From CAZAMB01 sp964486335 (lineage in GTDB: Bacteria; Planctomycetota; Phycisphaerae; UBA1845), in NCBI GenBank assembly GCA_964486335.1, contig CAZAMB010000017.1:35778-99777 (forward strand): a stretch of DNA of 64,000 nt, given 5' to 3'. The notes below the pieces were generated by a model that made no database searches, was not told where the DNA came from, and saw nothing but the letters and a program-made list of their open reading frames with translations. Of the stretch, positions 38,989 through 48,274 are shown one piece after another (positions within the stretch are counted from its first letter, which is position 1; every line of letters starts with the position of its first letter). Both the position numbers and the translations under genes were made by a program.

Positions 38989-39616
38989 GAGGCAGGTTCC
39001 CCCGTCGCCGCAGGCCGAGAGCCTGATTCGCGAAGCCCATCCATCCTATACGAAAACCGAATGCGACTCAAACGCCGTTGTGGCAAAGCGTTATGTACAA
39101 AACCGTCATGTGCGGCGCTGAATCCATCATGGGTAACGACTTGGGAACGGCCAAAACGCACATCCATCGATCGCAGATCGCCCATTCGTTGCCAATGGAC
39201 CTGCGGTACTGGTCAACTTTGAGCCGAGCCGCGCGCGTGAACAAGCGGTGACCGCGATTCTCGGCCAAAAATCCGCTCCTTCACTCTTGACGCTTTGCGT
39301 CAAGGGCGGGCTCTCGTGGCTCTGCTCCGAACCACACTTTCGAGACAGTTTTCAGGCCGCCACCGCCGGGCCGGAATCGCGTTATCGGCTGCCTGGGAAT
39401 CAAGATACCGGGAGGAAGCGATACCTTGATTCCTGCAATTGCACCTAGTTGTTTTCGGACAGGAAACGTTATAAGATAGGCGTTTTAAGTTTTTGCGAAT
39501 GCGGGACGGATGCCCTCATGCATAAAGCCCGATGAATAGCAAACCGCTTCGAACGGCAAGCGCATGTATCGTTGGCCGGTCGGAGTTGTGAAAACTTCAG
39601 GAGCGTAGATACCGCC
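38989..39616. other. 628-bp intergenic region between divergent operons
   Basis: This region should hold promoters for the efflux-adaptor operon and for korAB. It contains a dispersed hairpin repeat at 39273-39317. No convincing open frame or RNA gene was recognised in the rest. Confidence 0.5.
39273..39317 (+). repeat. Dispersed ~45-bp hairpin repeat, copy 1
   Basis: The core cttgacgctttgcgtcaag (39286-39304) is a perfect 8-bp stem with a 3-base loop. It sits between the flanks tccgctccttcac and ggcgggctctc. A related copy with the same flanks is at about 48095-48136. Confidence 0.5.
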
Positions 39617-41497
39617 ATGGTCGTTTCACCGCAGGCCGAAGCACCCACCAGAAAGCCGCCCCAAGTCGTCGAACGCGAAGAGGTCACTGTGCGATTTGTT
39701 GGAGATTCCGGCGATGGAATGCAGCTCGTCGGCACGCAGATGACGAATACGTCCGCGATCTTCGGCAACGACGTGAGTACGTTTCCGGACTTTCCGGCGG
39801 AGATTCGCGCGCCGGCGGGGACGCTGGCCGGGGTCAGCGGATACCAGCTGAACTTCGGTGCGCACAAGTTGCGAACAGCCGGCGATCGTGTGAACGCGCT
39901 GATTGCCATGAATCCGGCCGGGCTGAAGGCCAACGTTGAGGACTTGGAGCAAGGAGGCATCCTTGTAGTAAATGAGGATGCGTTCAATAAGCAAAACCTC
40001 ACGAAGGCAGGGTATTCGGCCAATCCATTGGATGATGGGAGTCTGAGTCGGTATCAGCTGTATCGCATTCCGATTGACAAACTCAACAACGATGCTTGCG
40101 CGGATACGGGTCTGACCGGTCGGGCGGTGGGTCGTTGCAAGAACTTTTTCGCTCTGGGCTTGACGTATTGGTTGTTCGGCCGATCGATGGAGGCGACGAA
40201 TCGCTGGATTCAGGACAAATTTTCCTCCAAGCCCGCGGTGGCAGAAGCGAACGCCAAGGCGCTGCGAGCGGGGTACTATTTCGGGGAAACCACAGAGATG
40301 TTTCCCGTGCGGTTTCTTGTGCCGCCGGCGAAGCTGGTACCTGGGCGGTATCGCAAGGTGACGGGCAACGAGGCGGTCGCGATGGGGCTTGTGTCGGCGG
40401 CCTCGCTTGCGGGCAAGCCGCTTTTCTACGGAACGTATCCCATTACTCCGGCGAGCGATATTCTGCACGAACTTGCTCGGCACAAGAATTTCGACGTGCG
40501 CACGTTTCAGGCGGAGGACGAAATCGCGGCGATGACCTCGGTGGTAGGCGCAGCCTTCGCGGGTGCGTTCGCGGTGACAGGCACAAGCGGTCCGGGCGTC
40601 GCGCTCAAGCAGGAAGCCATCGGGTTGGCGGTGATGACGGAACTTCCGATGGTCATCGTCAACGTCCAGCGTGGCGGGCCGAGCACCGGACTGCCAACCA
40701 AAACGGAGCAAGCGGATTTATTTCAGGCCGTTCTTGGACGCAACGGAGAAGCGCCGCTCTGCGTCATTGCCCCGTGCACGCCCGGCGACTGCTTCCATAT
40801 GGCCATCGAGGCGTTTCGCATCGCGGTGGAGTTCATGACTCCGGTGATGCTTCTGAGCGACGGCTATCTGGCCAACGGCGCGGAGCCGTGGATGATTCCG
40901 GACGTGAGCAAGCTCCCACGATTCAAGATCAGCCACCCCACGACGAACAATAATGAGGGCGGGCTGTTTCATCCGTACCAGCGCGACGGAAAACTCGCGC
41001 GTCCGTGGGCGATTCCGGGGACGCCCGGTCTGGAACATCGGATCGGCGGATTGGAAAAGCGGGATGTGACGGGAGACGTTTGCTACGATCCGGACAATCA
41101 TCAGCATATGATTCTGACGCGGCGTAAGAAGATCGACAATATCGTAGAGACGATTCCGCCGCTTGCCGTTCACGGCGATCCTTCGGGCGACCTGCTCGTG
41201 CTGGGATGGGGCAGCACTTACGGCGCCATCACGACCGCAGTCGAGCGATGTCGGGCGAAAGGAATGAAGGTGTCCAATGCTCATCTGCGATACCTGGACC
41301 CGATGCCGAAGAACACGGGCGACGTCTTGCGGGCATTCAAGAAAGTGCTGATTCCGGAGATGAACCTCGGGCAGTTGATCACTCTGATTCGGGCCCGGTT
41401 CCTCGTTGACGCCATCGGATTGAACAAGGTCGAGGGCAAGCCGTTCATGATTCACGAGGTGCAGGCGAGGATCGAGGAGGTCTTGAAGAGCAAATAG
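39617..41497 (+). CDS. korA: 2-oxoacid:ferredoxin oxidoreductase, fused gamma/alpha subunit
   Basis: A 626-residue subunit of a 2-oxoacid:ferredoxin oxidoreductase, probably 2-oxoglutarate-type. It decarboxylates the 2-oxoacid to the acyl-CoA and reduces ferredoxin. The N-terminal gamma domain (about 25-215) starts VTVRFVGDSGDGMQLVG. The alpha domain (about 255-626) has FYGTYPITPASDILHELA, the pyrimidine-side TPP region TFQAEDEIAAMTSVVGAAFAG, and the GTSGPGVALKQEAIGLAV strand. A fused gamma-alpha chain with a separate beta chain is the usual KorAB arrangement. The start at 39617 was preferred over 39572 because the extra residues are unlike the family. It is 76 bp upstream of korB. Confidence 0.92.
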   Translation: MVVSPQAEAPTRKPPQVVEREEVTVRFVGDSGDGMQLVGTQMTNTSAIFGNDVSTFPDFPAEIRAPAGTLAGVSGYQLNFGAHKLRTAGDRVNALIAMNPAGLKANVEDLEQGGILVVNEDAFNKQNLTKAGYSANPLDDGSLSRYQLYRIPIDKLNNDACADTGLTGRAVGRCKNFFALGLTYWLFGRSMEATNRWIQDKFSSKPAVAEANAKALRAGYYFGETTEMFPVRFLVPPAKLVPGRYRKVTGNEAVAMGLVSAASLAGKPLFYGTYPITPASDILHELARHKNFDVRTFQAEDEIAAMTSVVGAAFAGAFAVTGTSGPGVALKQEAIGLAVMTELPMVIVNVQRGGPSTGLPTKTEQADLFQAVLGRNGEAPLCVIAPCTPGDCFHMAIEAFRIAVEFMTPVMLLSDGYLANGAEPWMIPDVSKLPRFKISHPTTNNNEGGLFHPYQRDGKLARPWAIPGTPGLEHRIGGLEKRDVTGDVCYDPDNHQHMILTRRKKIDNIVETIPPLAVHGDPSGDLLVLGWGSTYGAITTAVERCRAKGMKVSNAHLRYLDPMPKNTGDVLRAFKKVLIPEMNLGQLITLIRARFLVDAIGLNKVEGKPFMIHEVQARIEEVLKSK

Positions 41498-41573
41498 TGG
41501 ACGGTTGCCAAGCAGTTGACCGTCATGGTGTCGGTGAAACGGGGACGAATACTTCCGTTAAGAGAGCAACACA

Positions 41574-42596
41574 ATGAGCAGTGACTCAGGACTCGTTCAA
41601 TTGACCGCGAAGGACTATGCCAGCGACCAGGACGTTCGCTGGTGTCCGGGGTGCGGCGACTATTCCATTCTCGCGCAGGTCAAGAAAGTGATGGCCGGCA
41701 TCGGCGCGACGCGCGAAAAGACCGTGTTTGTTTCGGGCATCGGGTGTTCGAGCCGCTTTCCGTACTACATGGCGACGTACGGGTTCCACAGCATTCACGG
41801 ACGCGCGCCGGCATTGGCCACGGGGATCAAGGCATCCAACCCGGAACTCGACGTTTGGCTCGTGACGGGCGACGGCGACGGACTGAGCATCGGCGGCAAT
41901 CACTTGTTGCACGCCATACGGCGCAACATGGACTTCAAGATTCTGTTGTTCAACAACCGTATCTACGGTTTGACGAAAGGGCAGTATTCACCGACGTCAC
42001 CGTTGGGTAAGAAGACCAAGTCGACGCCGATGGGATCGGTCGATTACCCGCTGCATCCGATTTCTGTTGCGATCGGGGCCGAAGCGACATTCGTGGCGCG
42101 TTCGATGGATATTAATACGAAACACCTCGAACACGTTTTGGAGCGCGCGTCCAAGCACAAGGGAACCGCATTTATCGAGATTTATCAGAACTGCAACATT
42201 TTTAACGACGGCGCTTTTGAGTACGCATCGGGCAAGGAAACAAAAGACGATACGACGCTGTTGCTGGAACACGGCAAACCTTTACTTTTTGGAAAGGATC
42301 GCAAGAAGGGAATCCGGCTGAACGGTATGGATCCCGAAATCGTCAACGTCGGCGGCGATGTAACCGAAGACGACCTGCTGTTCCACGACGAACGGCAGGC
42401 TGAACCGAGTCTCGCTTACCTGCTGAGTCGCATGCACCATCCGGCGTTTCCCGAACCGATGGGCGTATTTCGCTGTGTTGAGCGTCCGACCTATGAGGAC
42501 ATGATGCTTCGGCAGGTTCGCGACGCGGTTGCAGCCAAGGGCAAGGGCAACCTGGACGACCTCTTCGATGACGGCGAAACCTGGATGGTGAATTGA
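41574..42596 (+). CDS. korB: 2-oxoacid:ferredoxin oxidoreductase, beta subunit
   Basis: The 340-residue TPP-binding beta chain that partners KorA. Motifs are WCPGCGDYSIL near the N-terminus, GIGCSSRFPYYM, HGRAPALATGIK, the Mg/TPP-binding VTGDGDGLSIGGNH, and NNRIYGLTKGQYSPTS, whose NxxYGxTxGQ pattern is typical. The beta chain lacks its own 8Fe ferredoxin domain, as in short KorB proteins. It should hand electrons to a ferredoxin encoded elsewhere. It is the second gene of the korAB operon and converges on the YqaA-like gene after only 24 bp. Confidence 0.93.
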   Translation: MSSDSGLVQLTAKDYASDQDVRWCPGCGDYSILAQVKKVMAGIGATREKTVFVSGIGCSSRFPYYMATYGFHSIHGRAPALATGIKASNPELDVWLVTGDGDGLSIGGNHLLHAIRRNMDFKILLFNNRIYGLTKGQYSPTSPLGKKTKSTPMGSVDYPLHPISVAIGAEATFVARSMDINTKHLEHVLERASKHKGTAFIEIYQNCNIFNDGAFEYASGKETKDDTTLLLEHGKPLLFGKDRKKGIRLNGMDPEIVNVGGDVTEDDLLFHDERQAEPSLAYLLSRMHHPAFPEPMGVFRCVERPTYEDMMLRQVRDAVAAKGKGNLDDLFDDGETWMVN

Positions 42597-42620
42597 TTAC
42601 ACGAAAAGCCCGGGCGGTCG

Positions 42621-43316
42621 TCAAATCAATGCGAGGAGCGCAAATCCGCCGACGAGGAGGACAGCGAACGCCAGGCACAGCCAGTCGAACCATCGGTCGA
42701 TGAAGCGATGCATCGGCGGCCCGAAATTGTAGAGCAAACCCGCGACAAGAAAGAACCTTGCTCCGCGCCCGACGGCTGAAACGGCTGCAAAACCGAGCAG
42801 GTTCATGTGCATCACGCCGGAAGTGATTGTGAAAACCTTGTACGGAATGGGCGTAAATGCGGCCACGAAAACGATCCAATAGTCATAGCGCAAATAAAGG
42901 TCCTTGACGTATTCGAAGTGTTCCTCGGCGTGATAGAATCGGATGATTCTCATGCCGACCACGTCCATCATCCCCCAGCCGATGCCGTAGCCGGCCACGC
43001 CGCCCAGAACGCTTCCAAAGGTGCAGATCGCCGCGAATCGCCACCATCGGGACAGCGACCCGAGCACGAGCGCGATAAGCAACACGTCGGGCGGAATTGG
43101 AAAGAAACTCGATTCGGTGAAAGCGAGCAAAAATAGAGCGGCGGACCCGTAAGGCGTCTTTGCCCAGTGCAAAACCCAGTCATACATTCGCCGATGAAGG
43201 CGTCGAGGCTTTTCGCCATGCACCGTGCGGTTCGGCAACGCTTTAACGACGCGATCGGAGGCATCGCCGCCGGCCATGTCGCCCGCGTTTTTTCCTGTCC
43301 TGTCGGCGGCATTCAT
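42621..43316 (-). CDS. YqaA/VTT (DedA-like) membrane protein
   Basis: A 231-residue inner-membrane protein of the VTT/SNARE-associated (DedA-like) superfamily, YqaA subgroup. The N-terminal 40 residues are polar. Membrane segments follow near residues 58-78, 85-112, 148-172 and 180-225, with the motif FTESSFFPIPPDVLLIAL and the re-entrant-loop region FVAAFTPIPYKVFTITSGV. Family members are linked to lipid scrambling or polyprenyl-phosphate recycling; the YqaA subgroup itself is not well characterised. Its ATG overlaps the stop of the queuosine-precursor transporter gene by 4 bp, so the two are translationally coupled. Confidence 0.85.
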   Translation of the reverse strand: MNAADRTGKNAGDMAGGDASDRVVKALPNRTVHGEKPRRLHRRMYDWVLHWAKTPYGSAALFLLAFTESSFFPIPPDVLLIALVLGSLSRWWRFAAICTFGSVLGGVAGYGIGWGMMDVVGMRIIRFYHAEEHFEYVKDLYLRYDYWIVFVAAFTPIPYKVFTITSGVMHMNLLGFAAVSAVGRGARFFLVAGLLYNFGPPMHRFIDRWFDWLCLAFAVLLVGGFALLALI

Positions 43317-44026
43317 GTTGCGTCCATCCCATGTTCTTTTTCGAGAAAACGATCAATCGCACCGTGAGCGAGGTAGATCAGCGGCGTGATCAGGATCGCA
43401 ATGAACACCTTGTAGAGATAGTTTCCGGCGGCGATTCGAAGGAAATCTTCACCGGTCAAGTTGTATCCCGACACGTTCAGAATGGCCGGGAGGCGAAATG
43501 CGATGAACCCGACGATGAAGCTGTCAAACAACTGGCTGACGAAGGTGCTCCCGGTTGCGCGAAGCCAGAGGAGTCTGTGGCCGGTTCGATTCCTGAGAAA
43601 ATGGAACACAAATACATCAACGAGTTGCGAGGTAAGAAACGCGGCAAGTGAACCACCGATAATCCACATCGATTGTCCAAACACTTTCGCGAACATTTCG
43701 CCGGAAATGGGCGATTGGTTCCACGCGGGGACGAACATGGCCAGATAGAGAATCACGAACGCGTAGCTGATCATTGCGACGGCCAGAAACGTCAGTTGAC
43801 GAACGCCACGCTTTCCGAAGTACTCATTGACCAGGTCAGTCGTGATGAAAACCACGGGCCAGGGAATCACGCCGATCGAGAGAACTACACCGGGGAGTGA
43901 AAACGGACCGAGGTCGAGGCCAGGCAAGGAAAACAGCTTTCCGCCGGTGAGCTCGCCCAATATCGCATTGGTCAGGAAGAACCCTCCGAGGATGAAGAAG
44001 ACGAGTTGTTTGCGAGTGACCGGCAC
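43313..44026 (-). CDS. Queuosine precursor transporter (YhhQ family)
   Basis: A 237-residue membrane protein of the YhhQ/QPT family, which imports 7-cyano- or 7-aminomethyl-7-deazaguanine for queuosine modification of tRNA. Six hydrophobic segments are visible. Family motifs include NAILGELTGGKLF at the start, WPVVFITTDLVNEYFGKRGVRQ, and LRATGSTFVSQLFDSFIVGFIAF. The GTG at 44026 gives the family length; an open frame to 44137 overlaps the upstream gene. No preQ1 riboswitch can fit, since the previous gene ends seven bases upstream. queA lies 18 kb away in this window. Confidence 0.88.
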   Translation of the reverse strand: MPVTRKQLVFFILGGFFLTNAILGELTGGKLFSLPGLDLGPFSLPGVVLSIGVIPWPVVFITTDLVNEYFGKRGVRQLTFLAVAMISYAFVILYLAMFVPAWNQSPISGEMFAKVFGQSMWIIGGSLAAFLTSQLVDVFVFHFLRNRTGHRLLWLRATGSTFVSQLFDSFIVGFIAFRLPAILNVSGYNLTGEDFLRIAAGNYLYKVFIAILITPLIYLAHGAIDRFLEKEHGMDAT

Positions 44027-44033
44027 GAGCGTG

Positions 44034-44645
44034 TTATACCCGCGCGTTTGGTGAATCTCCACCGACGCGTTGCGATCGCCAGCAGTCCACGGCGGGACGC
44101 AACGCAGTCGCGATCTCCGCTTCCGATCCGACAGCATGTCGAAGAATCACCCGATTCAACGGTTCTGGCGATTCTGGATGCGAGATGCGCGGCAGGAACC
44201 GGGCAAGCTGCTCGTCTTCGGGAAGGTGGGCTTCGAATCCCGCGTCGTCCGAATCATCGCCTTGCTCGAAAGGGTAGCTCACATCGAGTCTCGATGCGTC
44301 AAACGACCGGGTGCCGAACGGGCCGAGTCGAAGCGTCAACGTAGCCTCCTCGGCTTCCACGCCGACGCGATCCGGCCATCCGGCCAACAGCAACCACCGC
44401 AGCCCGCGATAGCCAAAGATGAGCGCTGCCATTGGGCAAGGCAGCGCCGCCGCGGCAACGCTGAAAGCAATGATTCGACCGCTACCGGCGGACGGATCGA
44501 ATCGGAGTCCGCCGTAGATCAGCGCGCTGGCCGCGCCGAGCAACAACGCGGGAACGAGGCATAGTAGTCCTCGGACCGAGGCGCGGGATCGCGACGCGGG
44601 AATCGAAAGCTTGACGGAAAGATTGTCAAAACTGGTTGATGCCAT
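44034..44645 (-). CDS. Two-helix membrane protein, unknown function
   Basis: A 203-residue protein with two closely spaced membrane helices (about residues 25-50 and 58-85) followed by a soluble C-terminal domain with a strand-rich part (ATLTLRLGPFGTRSFDASRL) and an acidic region (EQGDDSDDAGFEAHLPEDE). The pattern resembles bacterial PH-like membrane domains but is not certain. The start at 44645 was chosen over 44762 because the longer form adds unlike residues. Its stop lies seven bases before the transporter gene start, suggesting one transcript with it. Confidence 0.6.
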   Translation of the reverse strand: MASTSFDNLSVKLSIPASRSRASVRGLLCLVPALLLGAASALIYGGLRFDPSAGSGRIIAFSVAAAALPCPMAALIFGYRGLRWLLLAGWPDRVGVEAEEATLTLRLGPFGTRSFDASRLDVSYPFEQGDDSDDAGFEAHLPEDEQLARFLPRISHPESPEPLNRVILRHAVGSEAEIATALRPAVDCWRSQRVGGDSPNARV

Positions 44646-44683
44646 GTTCTTGAATGATAAGCGCCGCGGCTCGGACAATGCGC

Positions 44684-46747
44684 TTACACCATTACGCGGT
44701 GATTGTAGACAATCCACTCGATGAGGAGTACCGCCACGATGAAAAGAAGAAGGTAATTCCACGCCGGTCGGCTGATCTCCACGGCGGCGGCTCTCGTTGC
44801 CACCTCGCCCGACCCCAGGGCGAGCGACGCCGTCGGGGTCACATCACTTTCAACGGGGTTGAAAAGATTCACAGCGAAGACGTCCTGGCCGGTCAGGCCG
44901 GGTTCGACACGGTACGCGCCGACCGCGCGCGTATTCGAATAGTTGACGGACTGATATTGAGCAGTCGGTTGAATGTCGATTGCGCCATCGGGGCGAATGA
45001 CGTTCACGGATTCTTGTCGCGATGGAACGCTGAGTACGACGGGCTCACCAGTGGCGACGCTTTTTTTTCCAGAAATCGCGAGATTGGAAGAAAGGTATTG
45101 CACGGCGTTCTGCATGAAGGCGACGAAGTCGAGTTTGACGGCCCAGTCGGTGTTGAAACGGGCCGCTCCGCGATCATCGACAATCACAAGGGAAAACGCA
45201 CTGATCAGAAATTGACTGGCATCACGCGTCAGATAGGCCAGCACGGGAGACGTCTGGCCGTCGATGATGGATTTGGCCGCTGCCGGGAGCGTCAGCTTGT
45301 GCCATTCGAGCACGTCGATCGCCTTGACGGCAACATATCGAAGCACCGGGTGCGTTTCGTCCCAATCGAAGATGATCTCGTCCTTAATCGGCGGACCCTG
45401 CGCGACGCCGTCGATCAACGGCACGCCGGCCCAGAAAAAGTAGTTGCCCTGCGGCAGGCGCTTCGTGGAGTGGCGATTGAACACCACGACATCAAAAAGG
45501 CTTCTCTTGTCGGCCGTCAGTTTGTCATCGGGGGCCGATTCGTATTCTGTCGGCGTCATTCTGACCAATTCGAGGTCGAGCGTGGCGAGCACGCCCGGCA
45601 GGAAATAATCGTCCGACGAGACCAGCAGGACGCGGACATTGCGCGGCGGCTCGATAACAGTCCATGCGCGATCGTCGGCGGAAAGCGCATCGTCAACGTT
45701 GAGGGCAACCTCGATGAGTCCACCGCCTCCGAACTCGATGTTGTCGAAAACGACGAGGCGGACGTCGCCGACATCGGCATTTGTTTCATCGCCGGCGGAG
45801 CGTCTGCTCACGGGCGCGGGCGGATTGCGCGCGTCCCCCGTGCGGCGCGGCGACGAAATGCCGTCCAGTGATAGGGTGCGCACGTCGATGTGCCGACCGT
45901 TGATGTGCAAAGTCGCATCGATTTCCGCGGACCGCTCGCCGTAATTGCGGACTGTCGCGGTGACTTCGAGCATTTCGGGACGCTCGTAATTGCGGCGGGC
46001 GGCCATGTTGAGAATGGCGATGTTGTCCCGGCGAGCACCGACGGTCGTCACACGAATCGCGGCGGGGTCGAGAATGCGAAAGGGTGTTTTGGCGGCGTCC
46101 TCGATTCGGCCATCGGTGAACATGAACACGGACGCCGTGGGAGCAGCCGAGATCGGAGCGATATCGCTTCCGGGTGTCTCGCCCCCGATGATGAGATTCT
46201 GGGAGTGGGCTTCCGCGAGCGCAATGGCTTCGGTGAGCGATGACGTGCTCTGCGTCGGCTCGATCGAGTCGATCTTTCGCTTGAGGGCTTGTTTGTCAGT
46301 GTCGAATGAAGACACGACGGTCGCGCGATCGCAGAAGGCGATGATCATCGCGCGGGCGTCGTCGGCCATCGCGTCGATCATCTGCTTGGCCTGCTCTCTG
46401 GCCAGATCAAGCCGGGTGCGCCCCCCCTGCTCCATCACGTTCATCGACGCCGACTGGTCGACGAGCAGAATCAGCGTGCCCATGTGTGATTCGGCGGCAT
46501 GGAACATGGGTTTGCCGAGCGCGATCGCGGCGAGGATGAGCACCAGCAATTGGAGCAACAGCAGCAGGCTCTTTCGCAAGCGCTGAAAGGGAGCGTTGAC
46601 GCGAAGGTCTTCGACCGCTTTCTTCCAGAGGAGTGTCGATGGTACCAATCGCACGGCACGCTTTAGCTTGAGAAAGTAGAGCGCCACCAGCGGCGGAATC
46701 GTGAGGCCCGCGGCGACGGCGATGGTGGTCGGATCGAGGAATGTCAC
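44684..46747 (-). CDS. BatA-type membrane protein with von Willebrand A domain
   Basis: A 687-residue membrane protein. An N-terminal BatA-like region (residues 1-80, MTFLDPTTIAVAAGLTIPPL... with two membrane helices) leads into a von Willebrand A domain with an intact metal site DQSAS at about 97-101. A middle beta-rich region and a glutamine-amidotransferase-like fold (VRVLLVSSDDYFLPGVL) come next, and a last membrane helix closes the C-terminus (YLLLFIVAVLLIEWIVY). This is the usual partner of MoxR and DUF58 proteins. Roles proposed for such sets are metal insertion or complex assembly, not proved here. It starts 13 bp after the DUF58 gene. Confidence 0.85.
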   Translation of the reverse strand: MTFLDPTTIAVAAGLTIPPLVALYFLKLKRAVRLVPSTLLWKKAVEDLRVNAPFQRLRKSLLLLLQLLVLILAAIALGKPMFHAAESHMGTLILLVDQSASMNVMEQGGRTRLDLAREQAKQMIDAMADDARAMIIAFCDRATVVSSFDTDKQALKRKIDSIEPTQSTSSLTEAIALAEAHSQNLIIGGETPGSDIAPISAAPTASVFMFTDGRIEDAAKTPFRILDPAAIRVTTVGARRDNIAILNMAARRNYERPEMLEVTATVRNYGERSAEIDATLHINGRHIDVRTLSLDGISSPRRTGDARNPPAPVSRRSAGDETNADVGDVRLVVFDNIEFGGGGLIEVALNVDDALSADDRAWTVIEPPRNVRVLLVSSDDYFLPGVLATLDLELVRMTPTEYESAPDDKLTADKRSLFDVVVFNRHSTKRLPQGNYFFWAGVPLIDGVAQGPPIKDEIIFDWDETHPVLRYVAVKAIDVLEWHKLTLPAAAKSIIDGQTSPVLAYLTRDASQFLISAFSLVIVDDRGAARFNTDWAVKLDFVAFMQNAVQYLSSNLAISGKKSVATGEPVVLSVPSRQESVNVIRPDGAIDIQPTAQYQSVNYSNTRAVGAYRVEPGLTGQDVFAVNLFNPVESDVTPTASLALGSGEVATRAAAVEISRPAWNYLLLFIVAVLLIEWIVYNHRVMV

Positions 46748-46760
46748 CGGCGTCGCTCCA

Positions 46761-47666
46761 TCAGTGGATCAGCCCTCGCTGCCGAAAGTACGAAAGCACA
46801 ATCTGATCGAACGGGACCTGCGTGCTGGTAAACAAATAGTTAACGCCGCGACGCGAGCAGTATTCCTTGATCGACTCGCAATAGGCTTGAAGCGTCTGCT
46901 TGTACCGATTCAACAGCGCTCGACTCACAGTCACCTCGGCCGTGTCGTCGTCTTCCACGTCGGTCAGCCGCAGATCGCCCGCCAGCACGGGGTCGATCTC
47001 CTCCGGGCTGAGGACCTGCAACGCATACACGTCGTAATTGCGCCCGAGCAGATACCGCAGCCCGGCGTCGTATCCGCCCTTCTCGAAGAAGTCGCTGAGA
47101 ATCAGCACGATCCCCGGCTGCGGATGGCGAATGGCAAACTGTTTGCCGGCCGCGGGCAGGTTGCTCGGGCCGTCGTATTCGATTTCGCTTAGGAAACTGA
47201 CGACCTTGTGCATCCAGCGTCGCCCGCGAATGCCCGCGAGTTCGTATTTCAGGCCGTTGGCGTAGGTGTAGAGGCTGACGCGGTCGAAGTTGATCAGGCC
47301 GACGTAGGCGAGGGCGGCGGCGACGCGGCGGGTGTACAACCCCTTGTTCGGCTCGCCCCAGTTCATGCTCTTCGAGGCGTCGATCAGGATGCTGACGTGA
47401 AGGTCTTCCTCTTGAAGGAAAAGTTTGATGAAAAGCTTTTCGAGCCGGGCGTAGATGTTCCAGTCGAGGAAGCGGAGGTCGTCGCCGACGACGTAGTTGC
47501 GATGGTCAGCGAATTCGGCCGACTGCCCGCGACGCTTGGTCAATCGCTCCCCGCGCATCTTGCCCGCGAAGATCTTCCTGCTCACCAGCGCAAGCCGATC
47601 CAGCCGGGCCATGAAGGCGGGGTCGAGGAAGTCGGTCGATTGTGGTCGTTCAATGACTGGGGCCAT
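46761..47666 (-). CDS. DUF58 von Willebrand A-like protein
   Basis: A 301-residue DUF58 protein. The hallmark GQSAEFADHRNYVVGDDLRFLDWNIYARLEKL region is present (shown here in parts: GQSAEFADHR, GDDLRFLDWN). A von Willebrand-like metal-site motif, DASKS, is intact in ILIDASKSMNWGEP. DUF58 proteins are obligate neighbours of MoxR ATPases. The ATG at 47666 is preferred; it lies inside the end of the small zinc-ribbon gene by 17 bp. It continues into the BatA-type gene 13 bp downstream. Confidence 0.9.
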   Translation of the reverse strand: MAPVIERPQSTDFLDPAFMARLDRLALVSRKIFAGKMRGERLTKRRGQSAEFADHRNYVVGDDLRFLDWNIYARLEKLFIKLFLQEEDLHVSILIDASKSMNWGEPNKGLYTRRVAAALAYVGLINFDRVSLYTYANGLKYELAGIRGRRWMHKVVSFLSEIEYDGPSNLPAAGKQFAIRHPQPGIVLILSDFFEKGGYDAGLRYLLGRNYDVYALQVLSPEEIDPVLAGDLRLTDVEDDDTAEVTVSRALLNRYKQTLQAYCESIKEYCSRRGVNYLFTSTQVPFDQIVLSYFRQRGLIH

Positions 47667-48021
47667 GTTTTTTTTTGAATTCAAGGCCGCATTCGGGACA
47701 ACATCCGTCTTCGTTGAGCTTCAAATCATATCCACAGCGACGACATCTATTCTGAGCGGCAAGTACATCTGGTATCCATCGTTTCGTGCGCCTCCGCTCC
47801 AAGACCGCAATCACGAATGCAATAAGTAATCCGACTACTGCGCCCGCCGCCACCCCAGATCGGACGCTCAGTAATCCAGAGAGCAAGGGTGTAACCGGGC
47901 CAAGTGCAGCGCCAATTACGAATGCCGTCACAAGTCTCCGAATGAGCGATGTCTTACGACTCGCCTCTTGCCGGATTTCGCGTCTTGTCTCAGCATCATC
48001 AATTCCCCAAAGTTCGGTCAT
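47650..48021 (-). CDS. Small membrane protein with C-terminal CxxC zinc ribbon
   Basis: A 123-residue protein with a charged N-terminus, two membrane helices (about residues 32-50 and 57-75) and a C-terminal zinc ribbon RCRRCGYDLKLNEDGCCPEC, a form common in planctomycete membrane proteins. The start at 48021 places a plausible GGTGA upstream; the frame is open to 48090. It lies between moxR and the DUF58 gene and overlaps the latter by 17 bp. Function is unknown. Confidence 0.6.
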   Translation of the reverse strand: MTELWGIDDAETRREIRQEASRKTSLIRRLVTAFVIGAALGPVTPLLSGLLSVRSGVAAGAVVGLLIAFVIAVLERRRTKRWIPDVLAAQNRCRRCGYDLKLNEDGCCPECGLEFKKKHGPSH

Positions 48022-48094
48022 TTGAATCACCGCATTCGGCATACGCCTTTTCCGAGCTGCGCCCGTCAGGAATCCGTCAACGACCCACAACGTT

Positions 48095-48136
48095 CCGCTC
48101 CCTCACCCTTGCGCTAGGCGTAAAAGGCAGGCTCTC
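48095..48136 (+). repeat. Dispersed hairpin repeat, copy 2
   Basis: The sequence tccgctccctcacccttgcg...ggcaggctctc shares flanks and arm layout with the repeat at 39273-39317, with an imperfect stem. Confidence 0.4.
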
Positions 48137-48177
48137 TCAGCTCGGATCGATATTTCGTCACAATCGGTTTTCCTTCG

Positions 48178-48210
48178 GGCCGCGCGAACTGAAGTTCGCG
48201 GCTCGCTACG
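48178..48210 (+). repeat. REP-like palindrome
   Basis: The core gcgcgaactgaagttcgcggctcgc is identical to that inside the 112-bp elements, here alone between the moxR and zinc-ribbon genes. Confidence 0.65.
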
Positions 48211-48274
48211 AATATTATCGTACGATCTTCGGCGATCGTCATTCACCATTCACAATTCCGCATTCTACATTCCC

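Noticed and set aside
44026..44060. Possible preQ1 riboswitch before the queuosine-precursor transporter
   Set aside because: The upstream gene ends seven bases before the start, so there is no room for a leader element.
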